Source of the DNA: Pipra filicauda
Lineage: Eukaryota; Chordata; Aves; Passeriformes; Pipridae
Direction: 5' to 3'
Assembly: GCF_003945595.2 (NCBI RefSeq)
Contig: NW_024104620.1
Location: forward strand, 1,088,501 to 1,152,500
DNA length: 64,000 nucleotides
The position numbers were made by a program, and so were the translations under genes. Position 1 is the first letter of the stretch; each line of letters begins with the position of its first letter. Of this stretch, positions 24,983-39,776 are shown one piece after another. The notes beneath the pieces are model-generated. The model searched no databases. It saw nothing but the letters and a program-made list of their open reading frames with translations, and was not told where the DNA came from.

Positions 24983-27900
24983 TTAAACTAGGCTGGTAAA
25001 TGCCATATGTAAAATTTCATAGCTTTCTCATAAAACCCTTTTAGTATCTTTCTGGGCACTCTCATGATAAACTTTCCCTTAAGCATACAGAGAAATTAAA
25101 TGTGAGAACCTGCGGCCAAAAGAAGTTGCTCCAAGGCAATGATTCACAAGGATGAAGAATCAATAAGAGTTTCATTAAGGAAGGAAGGAAAGTTTAGACG
25201 GGCTCTTTACTTTGCTTTCCTGTGGGAAGTAGGGGGAAAACCATTTTATTCAGCTTTATTCTTAGAAATAGGAGTCATAATGTGGATGTGGGTATTTTGA
25301 AGCAGTGCTGTAAGTGGAATTATCCTCGGGAGAAGCTGCCTTGGCTGATAACTTGGAACTTGTTCAGTTGGGTGTATTTATTCGAAAGGTTTCAGTGTGG
25401 ACTTGTAGAACTGCTGCCAAAGGGAGCCATATCCTCCCCTGGACAGAGGTTTCCATCTGTATCCCCACTCCTCAGTGGCTCGGGTTGGATGAGGATGCTG
25501 GATGAGTCGATTTGAAGCTTTTGAAGGAAATTGTATTTTCCCCCCTGTATTTAGAAGGATTTTCTGTTGAATCAGCAGTGTGAGAAGTGACCTGCCCTGC
25601 AGCAGATGCGAGGGTGATCAGTGGGAAGGCAGGAGGGTGCTGTGGGTGGGTTGGAGCGGGGGGATGACTCCAGCCCGTGTGTGGGAGGTGGATGAGTGTG
25701 CACATCAGCTCCGACACAGACACCCACTCGGGCTGTGCGTAGGAGCTCCTCTCCTTCCTTCTCTAGGGAATATTGTGTTTGGGAAAGATGGACTTCTATA
25801 GCAACCTTATTTCCCTGTCATAACTCTCCATCTCTTTTTTTTTTTTTTTTAGTTCTGCTGTTAAAACTTGGTGATGACACATGTTAACAGTCTCTCAGTG
25901 ACATTCGGCAGTTGTACATCTGTTTGTTTTCATTAAACACTGTTTTTTGAAAAGTTTAAGCAGTGATCCGATTAAAACACACTTAGGATGGAAAACCTGG
26001 CAGAGCTTCTCGCAGCCAAGAGCAAATTTGTTTCTTCGATCTTGTTTAAAAAAACCCAGGAATGCTGGCAGGGTTGGATAGTAAATATGAGCTGTACATC
26101 TTGTTCAGTGGGCTTTTTTTGGATGCCTTGTGTGAACTGAACGAGTGAGTAAGTGAAGCACACGTGACTGGGGGCTCTGACAGGGTTGTGGTGATGGATT
26201 AAATCAGATGAGTGAAGCTGCTGCCACCCCTGACCATCTGCCCCACTCTTTGTTGTGCATCCCAGAACAGCAATATTTGGTCTGTTCGTGAATCAGCTTT
26301 CATAAAGCAGTTTTTAGCCTGGAATATTAAAGTAGGCTGAACTTGGGCTGGTTTGCTTTAACATGCTTCTCCTGAATGGTTTTAGGGGAGCTTTCAGGCT
26401 GCCCCAGCTGTCTGTAAAGGCATGCTGCTTCCTGCTCTGCTGCTCTGTGTAAGTGCAAGTGGGCACATTTATGTGGTTACTCTGCTCTGTGCTGTGGATA
26501 ATGGTGTTCACAGCCCTGAGCGTCCCTGTGCCGGCATGGCCCATCCTGAGGGTCAGCACAAAGGCTGCTCTCAGCCTAAGGTTTCTTCTCAGTGTATTTA
26601 AAATTGAGATCCTGCTTACCTTTCAAGTCCTGCAGAACCACTGTACCCATTTGTAAATATTTTTATCTTCAGAACAAACTACTATTTTTTACTTAAATAT
26701 TTGTATGATAACATATGCAGTGATTGCTTAACTTGCCTCTTCATCTGCCGAGCATCTGAACTGTAACTTTGGGAATCTTTCCTTGGTTTTAGAGCAAAGT
26801 TGGGTTAAAGTTGTTTAGCTGAAGCAAACGTGGTGCACCACAAACTGAAGCTGGGTTGTGTTAAATGCAATAAACAGTAATAAACAAGTGTATGGGGCTG
26901 AAAATCCCATGCCTCCAAGTGCCGTGGGCTGCAGGGCGACCTGTTCACCTTTCCTAGGTTTTGAACACTGGCAAGTGAACAGATTGGATCAGATCTTGTT
27001 TCACCATCATCTGTTTCCGCAGCTGAAGCTCCCATATGATCAGTTCCTATAAATTATTTAAGATGCAGAAGCTGTGTAACCAGAGTCTCCAGTAAAGGTT
27101 AAGGCTCCATCTGTTCTGCCAACCTCGAGGACTGTGCATTTTGTGGCATCATCTGTGTTGCTGGGTGACATTAGAAGAGTCAGGAACACTCAAACGTGCC
27201 CCAAACTGTTGCTTCATATTTGCTGCACAGCAGTGAAGCCCTCACAGCGTTGGTACCGTACACCTGGGATGCTCTTGGCCCAAGTTCATTCACAGTCAGT
27301 CCTTGCAGCCAAGTGCACCTTCAGCCCCAGGTTTGGCATCCTCTAACAAAAACTGAAATCACTGTGCACAGCACTGAAAGAAAACATACATGATCTGAGA
27401 GGTTCTTGTGCAGTAAGAGGAGAAAACAAAACAATTAAATAGGAAAGAACAAAAAAATTCAGTCTTTTGGGTTACTGTTGTACATTGTCTATCTTGTTTA
27501 AAACTGTTCTTTCAATTTAAAATCTTACGACCAATCAGTATTTTAGTGATTCTATTCAGGAATGAGGGTAGCAGTGCTTCTTCTGTAACAAAACCAAATG
27601 AAATGATTCCCTGTGTAGGTGATGAGGAGGATAAGAATGGAGTTTTGGAAGTTGAAACTCCTTTTCCAGGTTTCAGTGCTGCCAACCTCTTCCTCTCAAA
27701 GAGCCGGAGCTGAGTTTCTGAAAAGCTCCCTGAAAGAGAATTCTGCTTTGTGACATGAAAATTAAATATTGGTGTTGTTTTCTGGTTTCTCTGCAAACCC
27801 AAGTACCATATATATTCTCTACATACTGTATTCTGCATATATTAAAAAACCCAGAGAAATGTACGTTCTTAAAAGCTGCATGAATTCGGGTGCAGGCTTA

Positions 27901-30900
27901 AAGAGTCGCTCCAGCTATCACAGCTGCTTAGATTAAAATTGAGAGAGTAAGAAAGGATAAAGTTGAGTGTGGTAGATGAAGTTTACGAACTTCTAAGGCT
28001 TAATTTTCAGGGCTTCGTTTTCTCCCGTTCAGTTTATTGTGACCCATCTCAGAGTTCTCTCTCTTCAGGCTGGCTGATTTCTGTTCGGGTGGAAACCAGG
28101 CGGGATCACAGATACAATATCTGTGGGGTAGCTCCTGTGCCATGTTCCTAAACATAATAGTTATGTTCCAGCCTTGCATTCTTCTGATGCGAAACCAAAA
28201 GCCCGGCTCCTGTGTTCTACCCTTCCTCCATGAGCAGTCTGAGCAGCCTGAGCAGGCGTGGTGGTGACAGCTGGCTGGGACGGGTGGCGTTACCGCTTGT
28301 TAGAGGGAGCGTTAATGGGCTCTGTTCTGGAGAGATTTACAGCTCACAGTTCTGGGTGAGAAGGAGAACAACGGAAGCTAAATAAAGTAGGGTGGTTTTT
28401 TTTTTTTCTAATTTGAGAAGTTTTCACGACAGATTTTGTTTGACAGACCTGCGTGGCCTCATCAAAAACTTCTTTTGGGTGTGTGTGCGTGTGACAGTGT
28501 GAAAGTGGAATGGTTTAGCCCCCCTTAACTGTCATATATTAGAACTCAACATTTTGCAGCTATTGAAGACAGAGCTGATGTGTTTTTTGGTAGAGAACTC
28601 ACATGGGCATTTATGGGTGGCAGCAGCACAGGCAACGCAGAGGCTCTGGAGAAACCCTGTTTGTGTTGCCTGTGGGGTGGGCAGGGGGTAGGACCATCCC
28701 TGTCCCATTCCCTGGTCTTGGAATATGTTTGGATTGGGCTGTGGTGAGAACCCAGGAGCTGTGCAGCTGTTTTAGGAGATGTTTTGGGTGTGCATTTCCT
28801 CTGCCTCCACTGGAGAGTAGCTGAGAGATTCAGCGTGGATCAAAGATTTATCCCAGAGATGAAGAAAGAAATTAAAAGGAGGCAGTTAAATCTCTTTTTA
28901 TGCTTTTTGACTTCACAGGATTTTTTCGTTCTGTGCCACGACTGTGCTTTTTTTTGAGCTGAACGCTGAAAATATAACAGAACATAAAAGCTCATAAATT
29001 TAACAGAAGGCAGAAAGGCCATGGAATGAATAAATACATTTACCTTCCAGGAAATATCTTTTACCAGTCAACTTCTCTCCATTCAGGTCGGGCTCCTCTG
29101 TGGATCTTGTTTCCAGGAAGAGATTGCTCCCAAAGGCTTTAGTGGCTTCTTCTGGAGCAGGGTACTGCTAACTAGTGAGGACAGGTGGGCATCCCTCCTA
29201 ATTTTAGTGCAACCACCTATTTTTTGATACTTTTGAAGAAAGAGAAAGAGTGAGGGTGTCAGAGTGTCCTAGAGCTGCAATCTCTCTTCTCCATTTTGCC
29301 CCTGCACTGCAAACCCAGGCCCTGTTTCCTGCCTGCTCGTGTGTGGATCTCCCCTGTGCCTGTGCAGCTTTGCATCCATCAGGAAAAGTGGAAAAAAAAA
29401 GGGTGAAATGGAGGTTAGTGGTCGTGTAGGACATACTGTGCCGAGGGCTGTGGCAGAGTGGGAAAAGAAGGATGTTTGTCAGCACGTAACCGTGCTCAGA
29501 GTCATCAATAAAAAGGAATGTAATTGTCAACTTTTCTTTTACAATACTTCCCTTTAGATTGTTTTTCCCATTTCTCTAAATTCATAGCTGTGACAGCAAA
29601 TGCTGTTTTTTGGGGATCAGCCAGCAGAGAGTTAAACTCTGGTGCATGGTGTATAATTTACCTAAGCTTAGCAGAATTGCTAAAAAACAGAATTTACTGC
29701 AGAAAGGCAACAATAAAATCTAACATAATGGTGGGAAGCTCACTGGGGCTGTTGTAGCAAGTGTCCTCCTGTGCTGGTTGTTTCCTGTGCTGTTGTGAGT
29801 GCCTATCTGCTGGGAGGGGGAAAAACAGTTGAATGAACAGACTGAGAGAGTAGAGAATATCTGTGGTTTAATAGTTCTGTCAGGCCTCTGTTTATTCTAA
29901 CATGAGGTTTTAACTGAAGAGGTAATAAACTTTTTAATAAAGCTCATCAGCTGCCCAGAACCATAATGGACTTTTATGTATTTTAAGAGTGGTCAGGCTT
30001 GCCTAAAGTCAAAATGGCCTTGTTTTGCTCATGCAAAGGTGTTTTGCTCCCTCTAAATCATGGGAAATCCTTTCCTCCCTGGTCAGTTCTCAAACTGATC
30101 AGTAATTTCCTTCAAGTGGCTGAATTAGTGATAAAATGTCTGGGAGTAAAAATTTTGTAACACGTATTGTTTCCCGATTTTTCAGATGGACAGGCAGGGA
30201 AGGCTGTGGCACCTGCCTGCTGCAGTGAGGAGCTGCTCAAAAAATCTAATATGAATCAAATTGGGATCAAAGCACTTCATTGATTTATTAATGGGACAAA
30301 ATTAACCATCAGGCACAGAACTGTTCGTTCAAGGCCAGTACCAGCAATGCACCAGATGAGCTGCAGTACAAAAGGCTTAATATAACTTAACAAACACCTT
30401 CCTAGAGCTAATCCCCAAAAGTTCCTGGTTATCATCCCAGTCCCTGGTTGTGCAGGGTCTCATCCCACAGACGATGTGGATGCTGTGCCCTGTGAGATCT
30501 GTCTCCCCCTGCTCTCTCTCCTCTGCTATAAGAAACAAAACAACCATGCCTTTTAAAATACTTTTGGAGCTGATTCCTTTCTTTATTTCAGAAGTCTCTG
30601 TGGAGTTCCCTGGCTGCTGTTTAATCTGGCTGATGGCTCATGATCATCCTCTTTAGTGTGGCCAGTCCTGGATGGGCATATTTGGGGCAGTTTTGGGTGC
30701 TCCCACTGCCATACAAAACTCTGGTACGCTGCATCTAGGAGTGGTTCTTGGAACTACTTTGTCTGGAGGTGATATTTAAATTCCAGCTATGGGGTTACAG
30801 TCACTTAATGTACTAAGCAGTGTGGTACAACCGTGGCTGCTCCTCTCCCCATTTATCTCTGTACATTCTGCAGCTGCATCCATTTCTGTTATTTGCTAAG

Positions 30901-33900
30901 TGGCCTTTCCATTTAAAAAGGGATTCAAGAATAGATGAGAAAACACTTGCAGTTTTTGCTGTATTATACCTCACTTTAAGAGCCCAAATACTATTTTCAT
31001 TTTAACAAAGAAGAAGTACTCACTCATGTCCATAGCTGGCTTCCTCTGGGTAAATAGCCAGTTTGTCTGCAGTAATTTCAGAGTGATTGAGCACTCACAT
31101 AAAAAATTTTGGTATTTTGTTTGGTTCAATTGGTCTAATCTGACAGGTCTCATCTCCAGTCTCTCACTCAGTTTCAAGCCAAAATATTATTCTGGATATT
31201 ACTTTATATTTCCAGCATATTAAGTAAACAGTTCATTTCGGTAATGCTGTACTCTGAGTTGTTTCAGAAGGGAAGGAATTATGGTACCAAAACCCTCACA
31301 GTATTTTGCCAGTGCTGCACATTGAGCATTGACAAGGCTGTGTGAAATATGACCTCGTCAGAAACGATGGTAGGGAAAAATATGCTTTAAAAAAGCCTTT
31401 GGTGTGGGACCGTCTGGGGTTTCCCAACAAGAAATGTGTGTGCCTGGGCTGGAGCGTAGGCAGCAATCTGGGTACAGGTCACAAGTATTTTATATCTGTG
31501 TGTTCTGGCCACTGGGGGGTCCTTCATGTACATGGAAAAACTAAAGTGTTCACTTCAGGTCAAGGAATGTATCACTCAGCATCCGGGAGGGATGAGCTGA
31601 GGTTGTCTAATGAAGACTTCACAGGACCCACGAGGCAGTTAGTCATGTTGTTGGCATGATTCCTTTGGCTCCTGATATTCTTGAAACCTCACATATTTCT
31701 TAGCCTTCATGCTAACTAGCTTTCCTGTCTTTTTCTTTACATTTTGTGTTAAGTTCTAAAGGCTAATCTCTATTAATTATTCTTAATTTTTTAATCATTT
31801 TATATTTTGCACGTTTGCATTTCTGTGATCTTTCTTAACAAGCTTGTGCTTCTTTCAGCTTTTTCCTTAAGTGCTTCGCAGTGATCATTTACATCTCTTG
31901 TAAAGATTTTCTTCTATTTGATTTGGACTCAAAATTGTTTCAAGCATATAGACATCACCCTTTTAAACAGCAGAGTAAATAGATTTTGAATTGGTAGGCA
32001 CTTCAGTTCTTTTAATTATAACTTTGCAATTAAGTCAGAACTGCTCATAAAGCATAGGCTACTACTGTGTTGTAGTTTCCTTTCATTCTTTCTGGTGCAA
32101 ATGCCAGTAAACTGAGGCTCTCCTGGTAAATATCCAACCCCAAAATCTATGGAAGAGATACCTGAAATATTGAATCCAATTACGGTGGTTTTAAAGAAAT
32201 ATTTTACAGGCAATTAACTGTGACTACCAGTAATTTTTTGAAGTGTTATGTTGTTTTGACTGCATACCTAATGATGTTTTAATAGATGTCAACTCTTATG
32301 GAAATACAAGAATTAGAGATGAGGGTGGATTTTTCAACAGCACAAAGGATAATTGGGTGTCTGACTCATATCAAAAGTCAATTCGAGTTGAGTGCCGAGC
32401 CCTTTTTGTGCCTCCAGATACCATGTACAGAAAGAGAACTAGTTAGTGCTCCCACTGTAAGGCCCAGAAACAGTTATGTGTACATTTAAGATTAATTTCT
32501 ATTTTGGCTTTTTAGCATTTTTTCAGAGTTAAATGCACCTGAGTTGGCTGAAGTGAGTGACACTTTTGTGTGTGTGGAGTAAGATGTGACTTGTGGGTGT
32601 TGGCTGGGGGCGATGGGTACAGAAAGTGCTGCCTAGGTACTTTTAAAATCCTTACTGGGAATGTCAGCTACTCTTGGTAGCTCCTCTCAGCTAACTACAG
32701 GCTTTTCAGAGAAGGCTGAACATTTTGATAGCCAGGTGTGTCAAAACTGATCAGCTGCAAAATTGGTATTTGCATATGTTTAATGAAAAATAGTGTTATC
32801 TGAACTTTTAAAATTTTTTAAAATAGTGCTGTTTTAATGATTCAGCCAAAGGAACCCTCTGCTGACAGTAAAAGGAAAATCCAGACGTCAAGCCTAAGGC
32901 ATAAAGCCATTACAGATGACATTCCTTGTTATGATACAGACTGTTTTTTGGACTTCATGATTTTCTTCCTGATGCCTGTCAGAGTTTACTCTGTTGTTCT
33001 TTGTCGTCCTTCAGTAATCAAGATCAACATCCAAGCTGGAATCTCATTTGGCCAAGCAGTTAAATAATTTTTCCTCCCTTAAGCTGTATAACCACTTCTT
33101 TTTGAGGAAATGCTGGCTCTGATCCAACGCCTGAGTCAGCAGGAATTCGCACTGACTTTGTGTGAGGTCTGCGGAAACAAAATGATGAGCACCACAAATC
33201 CAGGCACCACTCCTGATGAATGGTGTCCCAACAGACAGGTTGATTGCTGGGGAAGCATTAATCAGATAAATGCTTCTCGGTAGACTCTTCTTTGGTGTAA
33301 GACCAGAAGATGATGTGTGTGAGAGTGAACACGGGTTTCTTACTGACCTTCTGCAAACCTTGGACTCCCCTTTCTTCCAGTGTGTCAAGAGAGCAGGAGC
33401 AGTGACCAACCCACAGTCCCCCGAGGCTCCTTTGTCCCCAGCACTGCCCACACTGCCTGCCAGGGGAAATTCTGTAAGAAATGGGTAAATGTAGGGACTT
33501 CCTGGTGTCCCTTCTACTCCTGACAGCCTGGAGCTTCAGGAAGCCCTGAGCTGGAGATGGTGCTTGCACCATTTTTGGGGATAATAACCTTCATAGCCCC
33601 GATGGACTTTTTGCCATGAGTTTGAAACAATTTTTACCTCTGACATACGAGCATCCTAGAGCAGCAAGGCCCAAAATTTAATTCATCATGATCCTGCTAT
33701 GGCATATGCTGGAAGCATGTTTGGTTTTGCTACTTGTATCCTTTGGTCTAATAAATCATATTCCTTTTCCTTGCAGTTCTTGCATTCTATCTGAATTATG
33801 CCTTGTATTTTTTGTAAGGTTTTAAGATTGCTGCCTATCAGCTAGTGACACAAGGTGAATATTCACTTCCTTTTTTCCTTTCCTCTTGCTAATTCTCACA

Positions 33901-36900
33901 TTGCATCCTGTAGGGAGTATTTGAAATATTTTATCCTGAAAACCTGAAGGATTCAGTGGCGCTGAATATGGGACCCAGAGATGTTTTCTTTTCCCCTTTT
34001 GGTCAGTTGGGTTTGCAATTAAAAGTAGCAAAACGAGCTCCAAAATTTGGTTTAATAGGCCTTTAACTGTGTTGCTCCAAATGCCCTGCCATTCTCAGAG
34101 CCAGGCAAGCACGGTGGGAGCTCTGCTGCAAGACTTGGAGCTTGGAAATGAAAAGGGGAATCATCTGCCCAGGGAAATGGTTGGGTGCACTGGGAGTGCT
34201 GCACAAAGCCCAGGGAAAGATGATATGGACTCCTTAAGGTCTTGGCTGTTACAATCTAAAGCTGGAGTCCTCCAGGTCTGTGTAGGTAGTTTGGAAGCAC
34301 AGCAATGCTCTTCTTAAATATTAATTGAAACTACTCTAACTTACAACATTGCAATTTTTGTTTCTCCACTCTCTTCTTTGGGGAATCTGTCATATTTTTC
34401 CTACATCTCTCAGGTTCTGTCTCTTAGATATGTACTTGGCTACCTACTGCCAAATTACATGTTTAAGAGGTGAAAAGAAAACTTAATATCAACCCTGCCA
34501 TGGACCTTTTCCCAACCTTGCTGTGTGATGCCCATCTGTTGACCAGACTGATGGAATGAGTGATGAGAGATTCCCTGTGAGATGTGTAAAGCTATTGAAA
34601 AATAATTTTTTCCTGTTTCCCTTTATTGTAATAATAAAAAATAGATCATTAAAACTGTTTTATAAACGTGAATGAGCTAGAAAATATTATGACAACGAAA
34701 GTTACTGAAGACAGAGAAATGAAATTTTAAGATGAGATTTATCTTCTTACTCTAATTTGTACTCCTGCTGTACTCTAAATGTAATAACCATCAAAATGAA
34801 AAATGCAACAGATTGATAATACCATTGAGTTTTAATTAAACCACTGAATTGAAAAGGGCCCAGATGGATAACTGGAAAATGTAGTTATAAGCCTGGTATG
34901 AAAAATGCTGGATTGCTAGCGATATGTCTTATAAATAAATGCTATGCCAAAAATAATCTCATTTTTAGAACATCTTCCTAAAATTAATCATTAAAGTTTC
35001 TAAAACAGATGGTTTCTAGATTTTATTTAATTTGTCTGCCAAACAGTTACTTCCCTAGATCAGGAGTTGTGCTTTTAACAAATCCCTGTCCGAGGGGTTT
35101 GTCCAGTGCTGTGATGTCCCAGGAAACACAGAGGTAGTGCCAAGGAATTTGAAAGTTCCAGTGTATAAAATCATGGCTTAATCTGTTTAAATGTGGAAAC
35201 TGCATTAATTTGGCACAAAATGCTTAACAGGCAAAATGATTCAACATGAGATATTGTTAAACAGTGCCCAGGTAAAGCTGCATCTTTTACTGTTGAGTTT
35301 TTTTGAATTATACTTTAAGTAGAGACTCTCAATCAAGAGGTGGCTCTGTGCTGAGATGTTCCTGGCCTCATGTCTTGGCAGATTATTCCAGGTAATATTT
35401 TTTTGTCACTGAACAAGCTGGTGTGTGAGTTCCTGCATGAGTGTGTGTGCACAAGTGAGTACAAAACCCCGTAAGTTTTCACAATTCTATTTCCTGATGG
35501 AGTCTTCTGAAGTTATTGTCAAAGGGAATCTTCATCCTCAAGCTGTTTTGTAGATATCTAAAAATAAAAAAGCGCTAGTCAAATTAAATTAGCTGTGATC
35601 AAATCCTGAAATTAGCATAGAAAGTCGCACAAATCAATATCTTGTTACCTTCAAAGCTTGTTATCTGTACCTTCTCGTGAATTAATTCTAGAAACTTTAT
35701 GCTAAATGATGTAAAAATTGATCTAAAGCCGGAAAAAAAATTGGTGATCAATAAATTTCTTCTAGGTGGAGGGAAATTCATTAAATTCTATAGGTATTAC
35801 ATTGCCAGATATTCTTACCGTGCTCTGTTCTAATCACTACATTATTCTTGACTGAGAGCACATTAGCTGTAAAAATTCATGAAATGAGAAACAGAACGTT
35901 ATAAAGATTTTCTCTGGGTATTGTCTGTAATGAGTTGTGCAGAAGAGTGGAACACACTCTCCTTGCCAGTGAAGATGTGTTATATCTGGTATTGCGTTAC
36001 ACTTAAGCATAGATGACTGTGCCTTTTTATCATTACATAAAGAAATTATTTCCTGAGAAATTTGAAGAAAAATAAAATGTTTGGGGTTATTTTTCTTTTT
36101 TTTTCCCCCCCTCCCCCTACGAGGGGGATTTAACTTGCCTTTTCTCTACCTAAATATATTTCTTATAATAAAAAGTCGAGGCAAGAATGATGAGGTTCAG
36201 CGTATCATTCAGAGAAGTGGTTGATAAAGTACCTTTTACTTCCTTGGCTTTTCCCGTGGGGATCACCAGTATAATTTTAGCAGGGTGTTAGTGATGATGG
36301 AAGAGACACCTCTCTGGGCTGAGTCATCTCTTTCAGCTGCTGCACCCCCTCTGCTTTGGCTGATTTTTAAATTATTTAGTTTCATTTTCTGGCACTGTGG
36401 CTGCGGTGTCTGTTCTTTACAGCTGTTCAGACCTGGGACAGAATTCCTCTGCTGATCAGAGGTGCACTGTGGTCCAAATTAAATCATCTTTAGGAAACCC
36501 CCTGGCTGGTTTTACAGGACTGATGAGCATGTACCCATGTGTGTGCTCCAAGGAAAACCCTCCCTTCTATTAATTATCATTTTCTTGCCCTGTTTTGCTG
36601 GCTGCCAGATGTTTCTCCTGTCACAGTATCTGCCCTCTGGCCTTTCTTTCCCTGTCCTTTTTGGTATTTTTCAATACTTTGGCTTCTGCATGAATGTCAC
36701 CAGGAGTGAAAAATAGGAGTTGTTGATATTCAAGTAAGTCACTCCCTAGTACTTCAGCTTATTTTGATGATTCAGGAGAGCCTACACATTATGTAAATTG
36801 AGTAGCAAATATGAATTCCTATTGACAAGACAGGAAAAGTACAATCTAAGAAAAAAATGTAAAGCTTGTGCTTTACACTGAATAATAAATAATTGAAATG

Positions 36901-39530
36901 GAGTGAATTGTCAGAAAATACTCATTAATAATTTGTGACTGACGTGTAGCACTATTGTAATAAAGAAAATTTCTGTTCTGCGTATTGTGTGTCAGAGAAC
37001 AGACACATAAATGTGAAGTTACTATTTAAAGCACATATATTTAAAAAAAACCAATTTGGCACTTTACTCACACATGTGTACTGGTTAACCATGTTATCCC
37101 CTTAGAGCAGTTAATGGACAATTATATACAATGGTGTCATATGAACTTTCTCTTCTTCTCCATGTCATATGTTTTTGTTTAAAGGAGAGCAGCAGTGTGG
37201 GTTGAAGTTGAGCAGATCTGATTGAGGTTGGATGAAGCCCAGATAACACTTGCTGTTGTCTGTGGCAAATTTTGAGCAGTCACACTTAAATTGTCACAAG
37301 AAGTGGGCTTCTTGTGGATCAGGGTTTCTAGTGGATTTGCATCAGCAGAAATGAAGAAGAAAAATTTACATTCTTTATTAATGGAATGAACCTTATAAAG
37401 TAAAACACTGCCATCTGTTAGCAGGTCAAAGCCTCCCTGGTCAGGCAGAGGGAGATGCCCAATATGTGCTACAACTGTTGTCTTGGGGAAACCTTCACTA
37501 GAATTTACCAAAAGTGCCTTTTGTGACCTAAAGCATCTCAGTATGTAGGGATGGAAAGCTGTGCAGTTACGTATTTCACAATATTTGTGCTGCCTTTATT
37601 CCATAAAGCAAACAAAATTTGTGCTAAAGTGCAGTGTTTTTAAGGATATTTGGTTAAAATCTAGTTTTGTAGTAGCACAGTCTCACAAATGTATTTTTAA
37701 ATGGCTCAGCAGTTGTTTTGTGCAGCTGTGTGAGAAAGAAGGCAGGCTGCAAAATCCAGTCTGTCAGCATTTCACCCCTCCAGACCTCGATAGCCCTGCC
37801 TGCCAGTGAAATGGTTTCCAAGAGTAGACTTGAGGTGCCAGCCTTAGTCTGCCTCACATCACTCCTGTAACTTCAAATTAATCATGTGTTCAGTTTCCCA
37901 ATGATTCAAGTGCTGAAATATTGATATTATATACGCAGTATGCAAAAATTGCAAATGAATTATTAAGCTGAACCTTTAGACTCCTCCTCATCGGAAACTA
38001 AAGTCTGTGATGAGTGAATTATTTTTACCAAGGCCACAGTTGTATGTTGTATGTTGTAGCCTGAGCCAAAAGATTGACAAGATGTATTAAACCCCCACCT
38101 AATTACCCTGTAATTCAAACAGTGTTAGGGAAAGTATTTTCATATTAAGACTCTCTTACAGTGTTTACTCATCCCAGTGCAGGTTCACCAATGCACCAGC
38201 GTGCCCTTGCCCTTGTTAAATTGTGCAAACATGGCTTTGAAGTACATTTTTAGGGGATGAAGGTTGTTAGAGCTTGACAATTTAAATGATGTTTACTGAC
38301 TCACTGCCATTTGTGTTATACATCCATATATTACAGGGAAAAATATTTTTTTAAGCATATTTTGTGAACTTTCTTCTTACTGTGGGAGCCCATCACCCCT
38401 CCTGCCATGCTGGGGTGGGTGCTGGGATGTTTTGGGTCTGCTTTTCCTCACTGCTGTAACATGTGATTTGGGAGGTCGATGTTATTCCCAGCTTCTTTAG
38501 TTGAGAGGAATGAGGGAGAGAGGACCTCTGTGTATCTTCCCAGCCCTGATACCAGCACGCCTCTGAATTTACTCATGCTATACTCTTTCAGCTGGTGGAG
38601 TAATCTGGAGTTAATGGGTTTTTGACTTTCAGGAGAGTAGTGTGTGCTTCTGTGAACTAGTCAGGTGTTTTAATACAAATATTACCGTGTTACAAGCGCT
38701 TGTAAAATTGTTTTATCACGAGTGCGAGAAAGTGATGGAGACAGTTACAGCAGGATGCACCTGCTGGGGTGCAGTTTCTTTTGATATAACCTGTAGTTCA
38801 GTAATTTTGCAAGAATTTAATAATGGAAGCACATGCTATCATTTCTATCTCTGTTCCCATGACATTTAAGCCCAGGAAATAAAGGCAGGAATTTAGCCCT
38901 CCATACTTCAGAGGTGTATGAACAGACTGTGGAACCACTGCTCAACGAGTATGAGTTGCCTTTAGGAGCAGTAAAATAACTGTGAACCTCTTGAGCCTCA
39001 TTATACTGTCTCACCTGTGATCTTCCAAAGCTATTGCTGTTTGTTAGTTCATTTGTAAAGCAGGTGTCCTGTCTGAAATTTCCTCGACAACCCACCTAGT
39101 CAAAGATAAGATCAAATACAAAATAGCTGTACGGTGAAGTACAGGAAACTTTAAAATACAGTGAAATTTACTGATGAAAGTGGTGGTAGGTTGAATAAAA
39201 AGCAGTTGATGAAAAGCAACATGTTATCTCTGATATATATAAGGGAACGAGATTAAAAAATGGTAGCTTGTAAAATAGACTAAAGAGGGCTTTTTCTGCA
39301 TTGTGAGGAACAGCTGGGCTTTGCACGCTTCAGGGCTCCTAATCATCTTACTCGGAGCTTTAGATCAAGGGAATAGCTATTGGAGAAATCCAGCTCCATA
39401 ATGTCAATGCCCTAAAGCCTTCCCCATTTTGAGATGAGCTTATCCCACAATGTAGACCTTGTTCCAGGTGTGAGACTGATGGTGAAACCTTCAAAACCCA
39501 CCAGGTCTGCACATGGAGCGAGGAGCTGCC
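24982..39530. other. Intron segment, no discrete gene or transposon recognised
   Basis: About 14.5 kb of intron. A T16 run lies at 25835-25850. A G-rich stretch at about 25590-25700 and a C/T tract at 36104-36117 with a 7-bp hairpin (36112-36128, tccccct acg aggggga) are visible. Scattered ORFs, such as 33044-33572 (minus) and 34069-34317 (plus), have no recognisable domain. The part at 34160-34190 faintly resembles CR1 3' sequence but is too short to call. Confidence 0.5.
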
Positions 39531-39602
39531 CCAGGAGTTCTGGTTGGAGGATCTCCAACCAGAGAGTGAGGAACTCCAACCAGGAGTTCTGGTTGGAGGA
39601 TC
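39531..39602. repeat. Direct-repeat and double-hairpin cluster
   Basis: A 23-nt unit (ccaggagttctggttggagg + atc) occurs twice without a mismatch, at 39531-39553 and 39580-39602, 49 bp apart. Between and across the copies are inverted partners: tggttggag / ctccaacca with a 3-nt loop (39541-39561), and ctccaaccag / ctggttggag with a 5-nt loop (39574-39598). The block could fold as two adjacent stem-loops. It sits about 175 bp upstream of a CR1 insertion. It resembles a local duplication-inversion or template-switch event and matches no transposon end I know. Confidence 0.85.
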
Positions 39603-39776
39603 AGGGCAGTCCTGTATCAGCAGGAGATTATTTTTACTTAAGCTGTACAGCTGGTTTAAGCTTCTGTAAACTCTTGCTGCATGGAAGGGCTTGTGCTCAC
39701 AGAAGTGTGGTGGCAAATATGTGATGCAGTGGCCAGGGTATGGAAGATCCTAGATGTTCTTCCTTGGGGAAGAATG

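Noticed and set aside
24936..25300. Processed pseudogene with poly(A) on the minus strand
   Set aside because: No AATAAA-type signal next to the T run and no recognisable coding body to its right.
34160..34200. CR1 3' fragment (cccagggaaatggttgggtg)
   Set aside because: Only about 25 bases resemble a CR1 variant and the continuation does not fit.
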